The notes under the pieces are model-generated. The model worked only from the letters and a program-made list of their open reading frames with translations. It was not told the origin of the DNA and did not search any database. Below, one piece after another: positions 34,388 through 43,373 of a DNA stretch of 64,000 nt. The stretch lies in NCBI RefSeq assembly GCF_032854445.1, contig NC_088300.1, positions 34,081,608 to 34,145,607 on the forward strand, in the 5' to 3' direction. The position numbers were made by a program, and so were the translations under genes. The number at the start of each line of letters is the position of its first letter. Positions within the stretch are counted from its first letter, which is position 1. The DNA comes from Liolophura sinensis (Eukaryota; Mollusca; Polyplacophora; Chitonida; Chitonidae).

Positions 34388-34590
34388 ACCCTAATTCTTC
34401 AGCCTTTTCCACCGCCTCTACAGCCAATATTTTGAAATATTCCAAGAGAACTATGGGGTTTTGAGAAACAATTTGCACACTTTTATGAAGCTTGCATCTT
34501 TAGCGAGACAAACAAATTTCATAATAAATGTATTCATAAATTCCAAAGAAAAAAGTGCTTTAGAGGTTGAAAAGGTTGAAGGTTTACAGT
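34388..34590. repeat. Unnamed dispersed repeat, copy 2
   Basis: Same orientation and block order as 14365-14600: ACCCTAATTCTTCA, GAGAACTAT, TTTTGAGAAA, GCATCTTTAG, GACAAACAAATTTCAT, CATAAATTCCA, AAAAGTGCTTTAGAGGTTGA. On the minus strand both copies keep a short similar peptide (QI[IV]S..PIVL...FK), so it may derive from a decayed coding element; this is speculative. Confidence 0.7.
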
Positions 34591-34841
34591 AATCCCCCAA
34601 AAAATAATTCTATCAAATGAGACCATTGTCATAACAATATTCTGGTTATTTACATCATAAATATAGAACGTGTAGTATTCACATTTCGACTAAATGTAAG
34701 ATACATACATTCTATCACATACATTTATACAGCTCAATACAAAAAATACTTACGTGCTGTTTTAACAAGGTATTAAAACAAAAAAAAACAAAAATATAAA
34801 AGAATATCTCCATGCCTTGCATTTTGGCCCCCAAAACCTTT

Positions 34842-34970
34842 AATCATTTAATTAAGCTTTAATGATTTAATAAAGCTTTAATCATTGAATTAAGCTTTAA
34901 TCATTTAATCAAGCTCTAATCATTTAATCAAGCTTTAATCATTTAATCAAGCTTTAATCATTTAAACAAG
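34842..34970. repeat. 19-bp minisatellite, 6.8 copies
   Basis: Unit AATCATTTAATCAAGCTTT, with variants (ATTAAG, AATAAAG, TGAATT) in the first three copies and near-identity in the last four. Most units contain AAGCTT, so the array is also rich in local palindromes. Confidence 0.93.
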
Positions 34971-35097
34971 ACATTCATCAGGTGAAAGAAATAGAACTCA
35001 AATTCATGTACCAACATGCAAATGAGTTGGAATGACAAGCCTGTTTATAACTGGAATAGACTGCAAATATTTGTGCATTACCCTTAGTGCTTGTCTT

Positions 35098-35103
35098 TTT
35101 ATT
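35098..35103 (-). terminator. Candidate poly(A) signal for the zinc-finger gene
   Basis: TTTATT on the plus strand, so AATAAA on the minus strand, about 165 bases after the stop codon. Other signals further down could extend the 3' UTR. Confidence 0.35.
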
Positions 35104-35267
35104 GAGAATTACAGAACATTTACTCTATTATGGATACATATATATTTTCATAAAAATGAACACAAACAAAACATGCCTTATTATCATTAAATCCATTGGT
35201 CAGTCTGGACTGAAATCACCATTCTTTGTATATAAATTGTTCATGAATGCCCACATGTTAAATGAAT

Positions 35268-36665
35268 TTATTTATGCTCGCAGAGGTAATGAGCGACAAA
35301 GTCATATTTATCTCGGGACTGTTTTCCACACGTGTTACAGCATCGAATATCTGATTTATCGTGCATGCTTCTGTGGAGATGGTACATGGCCGGGTCTTGG
35401 AATATGACGCAGCAGTAGTCGCAGCGCAGGACGGCATCTCTTGCCATCAGATGAGCGATAAGATCCTCTGTGCTGAAATCAATCAGACAGATCCGCTTAT
35501 TGGTGTGGCAATAGGCAGAGGAAGATGCCACCAATCCTGACGGGCTAACATCCAGCCCAGAGCTACTCATTGTCCAGCTAATACTCTTCTTCGGGTTTCT
35601 CGTCTTCGCACTTCCTCCGGCGTTTTTCAACGACAGCTTCCTTTGTTGGTGTGCTTGAGACTGAGATGACCTACTGCCCAGCAATGTCACTTGTTCTGAT
35701 GTAGAATTATTGCTCTCGCTAGTGACACTAGCCATGTCTACTTCATCCTGCATCAGCATGCCTCCCTGGGGTTCGGATGAGCTGACATCGCAAACACTGG
35801 CACCGTCTTCACTGCATTTGAACTCTGCAACTGGCTCATCTATTTGCTCCCCTTCTGACTTCGGAACAGAAATTCCACTTATGCACATCCTCAGGTCGCC
35901 ATCAAGATCGCCTCTTTCTGAGGTCCGTGTGCTGGACATCCTTTGAGATCTCTTTAATGCAGATGTCTCCCCATTGTCGCAGTAGAAACCTTGGTCGTCT
36001 GCAGGTTCTGCCTTTATACACAGCCCTGTGACGACATCCGCATGGATCCTCTCTCTGATACCATCACTGTCGTCTTCATCTTCCATATGCGACAAGTCGC
36101 TATCACTCTGACGAACACGCGTCACGAATGCTGGTTTGCGCTTCCTGGAAACCCCGTTTTCTTTAGTGTGTTGATCCCTCTGCCCTGTAGAATTACTGCC
36201 TTCATCACCGTCATCATTTTCTGATTTTATCGCAGCCGCCGTCTTCTTCAACTCTCGCTCTGCTGCCGCTATCTTGCTCTTGCTGAGGAGAGCCTCGTGT
36301 AAGACATGTTCCTCCAGATGTTGTTCTAGGCGAGGCTTCCTGCTGAAACCCATATTACAGATAGAGCACAAGTATGCCTTTTCACCTGTGTGGATCCGCT
36401 TATGGTTCTTCAGGTGTGAGGATTGGGCAAACCTTTTGTGGCAAATGCTGCAAGCATAAGGCTTCTCTCCTGTGTGGGTCCTCTTGTGTATGATAAGGTG
36501 TGCTTTTTGTGTGAAGCGCTTGTTGCAGATGGTGCAGGCGTACGGTCGTTCACCAGTGTGGGTTCTATGATGATCAATAAGACTGGCATTGGAAGCCAAC
36601 TGTTTGCCACATGTATGACACTCAATTGTTCCATCATCACTGTTCAGTGAAAAATGTTGGTCCAT
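35268..36665 (-). CDS. C2H2 zinc-finger transcription factor with an Ikaros-like C-terminal dimerisation module
   Basis: A 465-residue nuclear DNA-binding protein in one coding exon. Four N-terminal C2H2 fingers have ligands at C16/C19/H32/H36, C44/C47/H60/H64, C72/C75/H88/H92 and C100/C103/H116/H120, joined by classic TGE(R/K)PYA linkers. A charged helix (129-141), an RKRKP basic signal (174-178) and a Ser/Asp/Glu-rich disordered middle follow, with two SUMO consensus sites (IKSE 146-149, IKAE 217-220). The C-terminus is a finger pair: C415/C418/H431/H435 and C443/C446/H459/H464. Its spacing (12 and 3, then 7, then 12) and the SRDKYDF motif match the dimerisation fingers of the Ikaros (IKZF) family, where the second finger has SQDRYEF. 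Family knowledge predicts homo- or heterodimers. The N-terminal fingers are more Krueppel-like than vertebrate Ikaros, so an IKZF/Pegasus-like or lineage-specific relative fits best; strict orthology is uncertain. The start has a strong context (AAAATGG) and sits 6 bases after an acceptor, so a 5' UTR exon lies upstream. Confidence 0.95.
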   Translation of the reverse strand: MDQHFSLNSDDGTIECHTCGKQLASNASLIDHHRTHTGERPYACTICNKRFTQKAHLIIHKRTHTGEKPYACSICHKRFAQSSHLKNHKRIHTGEKAYLCSICNMGFSRKPRLEQHLEEHVLHEALLSKSKIAAAERELKKTAAAIKSENDDGDEGSNSTGQRDQHTKENGVSRKRKPAFVTRVRQSDSDLSHMEDEDDSDGIRERIHADVVTGLCIKAEPADDQGFYCDNGETSALKRSQRMSSTRTSERGDLDGDLRMCISGISVPKSEGEQIDEPVAEFKCSEDGASVCDVSSSEPQGGMLMQDEVDMASVTSESNNSTSEQVTLLGSRSSQSQAHQQRKLSLKNAGGSAKTRNPKKSISWTMSSSGLDVSPSGLVASSSAYCHTNKRICLIDFSTEDLIAHLMARDAVLRCDYCCVIFQDPAMYHLHRSMHDKSDIRCCNTCGKQSRDKYDFVAHYLCEHK

Positions 36666-36671
36666 TTTTTT

Positions 36672-36673
36672 CT
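36672..36673 (-). promoter_or_regulatory. Probable splice acceptor in the 5' UTR of the zinc-finger gene
   Basis: On the minus strand a pyrimidine-rich run and TAGTTTCAG end six bases before the ATG. This suggests the coding exon is preceded by an intron and a non-coding first exon upstream, between here and the promoter-like block at about 38.3 kb. Confidence 0.5.
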
Positions 36674-38137
36674 GAAACTAATTAAAAAAACAAACCATAC
36701 AATTTAGCAGTAAATCATTTATTTCAGTTTCTCTTAGGTAGTATGTCCAATCCACAAAATGCTTAAAAACACCATTTCAACCTTGTGATGACTATCAGGA
36801 TTAAGCTACTTAATAAGTCAATGATATCAAAGTAATTTCCAGCAGCAAACCTCTAGACAGCAACTAGCAACATTTGTTCACCAGAACCAATTTATTTGGT
36901 TGGTGTTTTAGGCCATACTCATATGTATATGACGGTAGTAGGCATTACATGTATATGACGGTAGCAGGCATTATGGTGGGAGGAAACCAGGCAGAGCCTG
37001 GGGGAAAACCCACAAAAAACCATCCACATGTTGCTGGCAAACCTACACACGTATGGCCAGAGAGAAAGCCAGAATGAGCTGGGCTTAACTCACAACGACC
37101 ACATTGATGCCAGAACTAATGATTAATTGCTCAAGAAACAATGATCTAGTTCAACTACCATCAGCTATGAGATGAAGAATACAAAAAAGGTTAGGCAGTA
37201 AACGATACACAGATTCCATGTTTGGATAGGAAAATAACAAACATTTTGGGAAAGGGCCTCTTTTAGACATTAGGCTATAGGTTAGTATTCAGTTAGTCCA
37301 ACTATGATGACATCTTCGCTTTGATATGATTTCGAAGTCACCAGGGGCCTACACAGCAGAACTACATCCTTATATTTACTTTTCTGAGAGTAGTGCAAGG
37401 ATTCTGCCACCTCAATGCTAAAGAACAAAGGCGAGGCCACTGAAATTGTAGAGCGCATCATGTGGAGTAGTTCATCTGAATTAAACGTTGAGGTCTATTT
37501 TCAACAATTTCTTATGTTTACCTGCCTCAACGTTTAATCATCGAATTCAAAGAAAGACGCTTTGCGAATTGAAGTGGGCCCGTAAATCCACTGTAAATCA
37601 GATATCATAATCAAAAGTGCATGGCATAAGCCACCCTTCGACCGAGGTTTAGCGCTAACGGGGAATAGGCCATGACAGCCGCAAGGATTATACGTGGTCT
37701 AGTTTTCGCTATCGAATAGAACTATTTTGTACTTTCCAAAGCTACATCACACCACTTCTACAATAATGAATGACTGGATGTACACAAGCACCACAAATTA
37801 CAGTGTATATATGAAAATACGAAAGAAGATACCTCATGGGGGGTGTCAAAATGTCAAAATATATTCCCCGTAACAAGCCATTCGCATTTAGATTGCAGCG
37901 CCCTCTCTAAACAGCAAGAGTTAAGCCTACAAATCATTGATTTTGTGCCAGATTTAGACTTGGTAACTGAAACCTGAAGGCCTCACAAAGTTGCAACCGA
38001 AAACACGACTTTGGGTCGTTAAATAATAAATTAATTAATTATTAGCAAAAATATTTAAAGCCAAAAATACAAATTATTTTCAAACGAATGCTTTATAAGT
38101 GTGTCTGCGTGTATTCTATAAGACGGATCGGAAGCTA
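36674..38137 (-). other. Probable 5' UTR intron region of the zinc-finger gene
   Basis: Contains one SINE-A (36891-37112) and otherwise unique sequence. A minus-strand donor candidate GGCAG|GTAAAC lies near 37517-37526; another lies near 37835. The exact first exon cannot be fixed by eye. Confidence 0.4.
36891..37112 (-). mobile_element. SINE-A copy, reverse, with an internal 27-bp duplication
   Basis: TTTATTTGGTTGGTGTTTTA tail, then the segment ATGTATATGACGGTAG.AGGCATTA occurs twice in succession (about 36920-36975) before the usual GGTGGGAGGAAACC, CAGAGCCTGGGGGAAAACCC, GTTGCTGGCAAACCT and GGCCAGAGAGAAAGCCAG. The head is missing. Confidence 0.9.
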
Positions 38138-38370
38138 GAGACCACGTGATCTCCTTAGTAACAAACGGCGTAGGTGAGGAAAACGCTTCTCTCAACGTTA
38201 TTGCATAGGAAAATTTCTATTTTTGAAACTTGTATCCGTTGAATTTGAATAATTGTCAGCTTTCCAGATATTCTGAGTATTTGTGAAGAGATTTTATGAC
38301 GTTATTGATCGCTAGCGAAGTGGAAAAAGTGACCGTTTCCTCAGCGCTTTAGCATTGGGCGGCCATTTTG
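38138..38370 (-). promoter_or_regulatory. Promoter-like block, probably of the zinc-finger gene
   Basis: GC-richer than its surroundings. On the minus strand it holds a CCAAT box (complement of ATTGG at 38354-38358) next to CAAAATGGCC (38362-38370), which resembles a YY1 site, and a near-perfect palindrome GAGACCACGTGATCTC (38138-38153) with a CACGTG E-box. CGGAAG at about 38129-38134 looks like an ETS core. Such combinations mark TATA-less metazoan promoters. The link to the zinc-finger gene is positional; a divergent plus-strand transcript is also possible. Confidence 0.45.
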
Positions 38371-38454
38371 TTTTAGTCACGAAAGGGTGATCACGTAACC
38401 TCAAACTTCCGTCCCGTCTAGAATGGGGAGTGACCTGCATGCTCCACAAGAGGC

Positions 38455-38640
38455 TTCCAAAGCCGAGTGGTATAGCGTGCCGGTGCAGCATGATGATTCA
38501 GGGCTTCCCACCAACGCGGTCGTTGTAAGTTCACGTCGTACTATTGATTGTTTCTCCTCCGGTCGTACTAAGGAAGGTCTTCCAACAACCCGTCGATGGT
38601 CGCCGTCATATAATATTGACACATTCTTGAATAAATGTAT
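38455..38640 (+). mobile_element. SINE-A copy, forward, heavily diverged
   Basis: CCGAGTGGTATAGCGTGCCG (A-box area), CACCAACGCGGTCGTTGTAA, GTTCACGTCG (decayed B-box), TCCTCCGGTCGTAC, AAGGAAGGTCTTCCAACAAC, CCGTCATATAAT and TTCTTGAATAAATG. The central C-rich block is deleted. It abuts an inverted SINE-A fragment. Confidence 0.75.
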
Positions 38641-38735
38641 TTATTTATTTATTTGATTGGTGTTTTACGCCGAACTCAAGAATATTCCACGTAGGCCTAT
38701 ACGACGGCAGCCAGAATTATGACAGAGCTCTTGAA
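38636..38735 (-). mobile_element. SINE-A 3' fragment, reverse, tail-to-tail with the previous copy
   Basis: TATTTATTTATTTATTTGAT, TTGGTGTTTTACGCCGAACT, CAAGAATATTCCACGT, ACGACGGCAGCCAGAATTAT. It shares its AT-rich tail region with the forward copy, making a short inverted pair. Confidence 0.85.
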
Positions 38736-39202
38736 TAAATAGATAAGGACCCACGTTTTCCAACGTGAGCACTTTGTTTATGGTCGCGCAATAATGATGA
38801 GAATGTCATAACCCTTCAAGAAAATAATAGAATAGTTTAACAAAAGTATACAAATACATAAATAAATATTTTATTTTCAGACAGTGTTCACTTAATTATT
38901 TTATATTGACATCAACTGTAGGAAAGAGTGCGTCCCTGCATGTCCTGGTGTAATAAGGCTTCCAATAGAAAAATTTGCATGTGCCAGGCCAGTGAGTGTT
39001 TACAGTTTATTATAATGTTCCATGCCTACACGCATAGGCCAATATATCATGTATAGATGGACCCTATGTGTAACGTACATGTACGTGAATTAGGGCCTAT
39101 AGACCTATATAGGTGACATGTTAGGCAACACAAAACGGCCGGTTAAAACATGCGCAGATCTTGGGATATAGATGCCTACTTAGCCAACACAGTTAAATGT
39201 AT
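38736..39202. other. Gene-free spacer
   Basis: Several ACATGTA-like words and short palindromes; no gene seen. Confidence 0.35.
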
Positions 39203-39292
39203 TTTTTATTTATTTATTTATTTATTTCAGTTTTTTCTGTAACGGCATACTCATTAATTTTTCACTTATACGATGACTGTTAGTTTTATGTG
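39203..39292 (-). mobile_element. SINE-A tail fragment, reverse, diverged
   Basis: (TTTA)n run followed by ACGGCATACTCATTAATTTT and TCACTTATACGATGACTGTT, matching the last ~80 bases of SINE-A. Confidence 0.7.
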
Positions 39293-40461
39293 CAGAGACA
39301 GTCGGAGTGCGGACCTTTGATAAAATGTTCTTTCCTGTCATATGAGTCGATTAATCATTGCATTCATGCATGGACAATCTCATACAACACGATGTATATA
39401 TATAATAGTTCCAATGTACACAATTGTCCCTTTCAACAAAGCCCGCAATCATTATTATCTAAAACACTGTGGAAATGGTCATGTAATTGAACGCTATTTG
39501 CAAGCGTCGAGTGTTTTTCGTCTATAGGTCCGTGATCATGCAAGCAGTGAATCTGTGACTGCGCTAATTTTAGAGGGATGGAATTACAAATGTCAGATTT
39601 TTGGTCTCCACACCGTAGACCATTCAGCTTCTTCACTGATAGCATAGAGGTATAATTTTTTTTCCAGAAGTGTCCATCAGTAGACATCATAATCTTCACT
39701 CAGAGGCAGTATGTGACCAATCACATGTTGGGAATTAAATTTCAATTGGATTCACTCTTCGTGCAGACTCCTTACCTTGGAAATAAGTATATGGGCATGC
39801 GTGTATAATGTTAAAGTTGAAGTCTTCATAATGAAGACAGTAAATAGGGTAGATCATCTATCGCAGGATGTCATCGGATAAGTTTTGGCTGTCTTGTATT
39901 TTGCATGAAAACCTGAAACCCTTGTCATTCGTGCTGATCTTTATTTCTGTGTAACTGTACGGCGTTTCAGTGGGTCTGTCACGTATTGTTTGCGTCCTCG
40001 GAAGTCTCCACATGGTGGGTGTGTCCGTTTCATTTGAATGTCGTCGTCCATGCAGGGGCTCGTTTTACACACATGTGGCAATTAACGTTGTGTCGAGGGT
40101 TTTTATCATGGTGACATACCTTTTCACTGCAAGTTGTCATGGAAGTTAGACCATGGGCACATGGGCCCCATGGGTTACACCGTTCGTGGAACGGGCTCCT
40201 GCCATACATGCGCGCCATTGCCATTACCATGATGGCCCGTTTGTTGTCATGTATTCACAAATTTGTTACGGTACTTTTCCACTCGAGCGGACTGTACTTC
40301 AGTTAGCATATGCATAAGGTGTAGCCCCGTCCAAACCATGGTACAAGTGAAAGACTAGTGAGTTACTGACGAACCTTGCCACACGTGACGTACAGATATA
40401 CACATCCTTTTGGTGGAAGACAACTCATGTAACCCATGTCTTCAACGAACGTTAATTTTTT
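39293..40461. other. Gene-free spacer
   Basis: No family features in the short frames at 39290, 39342, 39433 and 40030. Nothing else recognised. Confidence 0.35.
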
Positions 40462-40679
40462 TATGTAATTGACTGGATGGTGTTTTATGCCCTACTCAGA
40501 ATTATGATGGAATGAAACCGAGCAAAGCCTGGAGGAAACCCACGACCATCCGCATGCTTCTGCAGGACAACAGGAGAGAAATTAAGCCAGCATTAGGTGG
40601 ATTTGAACACACAGCGACCGCATTGGTGAGAGTTTCCTTGGTCACTGCACCGTGCTGGCATGCTAACCACGTCGGTCCG
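40462..40679 (-). mobile_element. SINE-A copy, reverse, with internal deletions
   Basis: GACTGGATGGTGTTTTATGC, CTACTCAGAATTATGATGGA, CCGAGCAAAGCCTGGAGGAA, ACCCACGACCATCCGCATGC, AAGCCAGCATTAGGTGGATT, TGAACACACAGCGACCGCAT and the A-box end GCTAACCACGTCGG. The segment between AGAATAT and CAGCATTATGG is deleted. Confidence 0.9.
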
Positions 40680-42597
40680 TTTGTTTATCAATAACGCAAG
40701 CGGCCAAACGGGAGACGTTGAATGTTTATTGTTATCAAGGCCCCACAGACAGCGAGATAGGGGGAAAATCAAGGGGGGTGTTGGGGGGGGGGGGTATGGA
40801 GCGAGGATTTCGACTTTGTCGGCAGCACCCGCCTTCACTGCATGGCCTTTTGTTTCAACAACAACGAAAAATTCCGTCACTTTGTTCATTAATAATGAAG
40901 CTGTCTGTTTATAGGACATGCATGGTGCAATTAACTATATATAATTAAATCTTATATTAATAATTATAAAGCATCACCACGTATATGTATTATCACTTGA
41001 TAATGATCCCGGCATGTGGATCGAAAGCTTGTGAAACCTTTTACATTTACGTGACAATGCCTCACCTTCATTATTTATAGCATTGAACCCACGTACAACT
41101 ATGACTCTTATATTGTTGCGTGCGAATTAATCTGATAAATATGCTGTGTTTAATCTCATTTCCAGTTACAAAGTTCCTGCGTTTCCAGAACGATGAATTC
41201 TATAATTCTGTTAACATTATTCTGGTCGCAAAATGGCTGTCGAGTTATTTTACGCTGTTACTTAAGTTGATGTAACGAGCAAATCCTGTGCACACAGTAT
41301 TAAGCACATTTCCATTGATTAAGAATATGCATGTCTATAGGTATATATTATGTGTACTGAGTAACTTGGCTTGAACGCCACCATGCATATACGTTTATTA
41401 AACGCGTGACTAATAAAAAGTACTCTGCCATCAAGTATATGCCGCAAAATATTTTCATTTGTATTCACCAAATATGTTTATTCAGAAGTTGTATATTTGT
41501 AATATATATATACATATATAACTATATGTAAGTGCTCCCAAATATATTCACTCAGCACGCATGCCTAGTTCATTAAAATAAATGTGAATCGACCGTGCAT
41601 TTTGGTTAAAGTAAAGCTGCGTCGTCCCGAATAACGATCATTGTCATTAATGACGAAGGAAATCATGGAAAGAACTGATGCATACTCAAGATCGCCTCGG
41701 GTACTTCTTTTTATGTGTTTTAGCACTGATCATGGCGTGCATCATTCAGTGGAATGGAAACGCCATTCAACAAACTACCACCACCACCGGGTAGTGTTTA
41801 TGCTCGGGAATAAAGGCTCACGAATCGTACCATAAAGCTGCCTCGCATGTTTTTATAAATGAAGGCTAAGTACAGAGACCATTCAGAGGGTACTCTATCT
41901 AGGCGTTCTAAATATATATCGTCATGGTGGAGTTAAATCAGTTTGCATGTATATAGCTATAATACAATATCTCCGGAAATGAGATATATACGTGGTCAGT
42001 AAACATTTCAGTGACGTCAAAAGCAACCCATCTAAATTTCACTTAAAAGCACGCTTATATTGATATATATAGAATCGATGCGACGGATAAAAGGACAAAT
42101 CTGAGCCCAATTTATTGAAAGACATTAATCTAATGACATTTATTTTATTTATTTATTTAATCTAATGAAAATCATCAATTTATTAAAAGACATTAATCTA
42201 ATGAAATCCAGTTCCCATCACCTGCATTTATATTGGCAAGCTGTATGAGTTTCTAAGTCAAGGAGATAAACGTGGATAGTAGCATTATGGGTCTGTAATT
42301 GTGACAGCCAGTTGTAAGCCTGTTGGTGCTTTCATATCGGCAGATTTATGCCTACACGAAGATGTGTCACTTTTCATGATGGGGCGTCTAACTGTGAACG
42401 GTCAGACAGCAGCTATAGTCTGAACCATTTCAAATTGTTAAAGGAGAATTGCATTGCAAACGCCAGACGACAATATTTTTTGTGGATTTTCCGTACTTAC
42501 GCATTATAATTCGTAAAATCTGATTTGGAGACTACATATCGGTGGACAACTGCTATGTCCTGTGAATGGACTATATAACGAGAGGCACATTATTAAA
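40680..42597. other. Gene-free spacer
   Basis: Includes a G-run of eleven bases near 40785-40795. The 84- and 76-residue overlapping frames there come from the G-rich tract and show no family features. A CCACCACCACC word at 41779-41789 is incidental. Confidence 0.4.
42108..42207. repeat. Partial direct duplication with an embedded (TTTA)n run
   Basis: CAATTTATTGAAAGACATTA and TCTAATGA recur about 68 bases later as CAATTTATTAAAAGACATTA and TCTAATGA, with a TTTATTTATTTATTT run between them. This could be the footprint of a lost SINE tail flanked by a duplicated target. Confidence 0.6.
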
Positions 42598-42808
42598 TGT
42601 ATTTATTTATATTTTATTTGTGTTTAACGCCATACTGAAGAATATTTCACTTATACGACAGCGACCAGCATTAAGGTGTAAGGGAACTGGGAAAGCCCGG
42701 AGAAAACGACCACCCCCATTTTGCTAGCAGACGTACGTCCGGGGAGGATGCACGTTACGACCCACACTGTATAATGACCCTACCGTTACTGCATAGTCGC
42801 TGACCGAC
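42598..42808 (-). mobile_element. SINE-A copy, reverse, diverged
   Basis: TTTATTTATATTTTATTTGT, AACGCCATACTGAAGAATAT, TTCACTTATACGACAGCGAC, CAGCATTAAGGTGTAAGGGA, GAAAGCCCGGAGAAAACGAC, CGTACGTCCGGGGAGGATGC and a decayed head ending near GCATAGTCGCTGACCGACA. Confidence 0.85.
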
Positions 42809-43100
42809 ATTGTTTCTACTTTAGGCGCACATTGTTATATTAAAAAATCTACCGATGATATCAAAATTTTCGTCACCGATGCTGCGGTATGTTTCAATCG
42901 ATCAAGTAAGAACATGATTCCTCAGTGATGCTGGCGTATTTGTTTGTCTTAAATGCTGTAAAATGTGATTCCAACATGACAAAATGTTATGCAGCCTACA
43001 TATTTTGATGATTATTTGAAAATACATAATGTAAGAATACAAATCTTTTTAACATCTGTACTGTGAAATAAACGAAGAAGTGCGGAACACAACACTTAAA

Positions 43101-43373
43101 GGGGGGCCTCCGTGACTCAGTCGGTTAGCGCGCTAGCGCAGCATAGTGACCCAGAAGCCTCTCACCAATGCGGTCGCTGTGAGTTCAAGACCAGCTCATG
43201 CTGTCTTCCTCTCCGGCCGGTACGTGGGAAGGTTTGACAGCAACGTGCGGATGGTCGTGGGTTTCCCCCGGTCTCTTCCAGGTTTCCACCCACCATAATG
43301 CTGACCACCATCATATAAGTGAAATATTCTTGAGTACAGCGTAAAATACCAATCAAAAAAAAAAAAAAAACAA
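43101..43373 (+). mobile_element. SINE-A, full-length copy with target-site duplication
   Basis: The best forward copy, 273 bases. The A-box region GACTCAGTCGGTTAGCGCGC and B-box GTGAGTTCAAGACC show a tRNA-derived head with RNA polymerase III promoter. The body follows with CTTCCTCTCCGGCCGGTACG, GGATGGTCGTGGGTTTCCCC, CACCCACCATAATGCTGACC, ATATAAGTGAAATATTCTTG and a terminal run of sixteen A plus a few C/A. It is flanked by an 11-base direct repeat, CAACACTTAAA (43090-43100 and 43374-43384). The 3' part is shared between lophotrochozoan SINEs; it could be of the Meta-SINE type, but that name is not verified here. Confidence 0.96.

Larger units (their letters stand above)
33067..35097. other. 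Spacer downstream of the zinc-finger gene
   Basis: A C-rich run at 33070-33110, then AT-rich DNA with an unnamed dispersed repeat (34388-34590) and a 19-bp minisatellite (34842-34970). It may include part of an extended 3' UTR of the minus-strand zinc-finger gene. Confidence 0.45.

Noticed and set aside
34278-34478. 66-codon minus-strand frame (MQIVSQNPIVLLEYFK...) as a gene
   Set aside because: It lies largely inside the unnamed dispersed repeat; the matching frame in the other copy is broken. Kept only as a hint about the repeat's origin.
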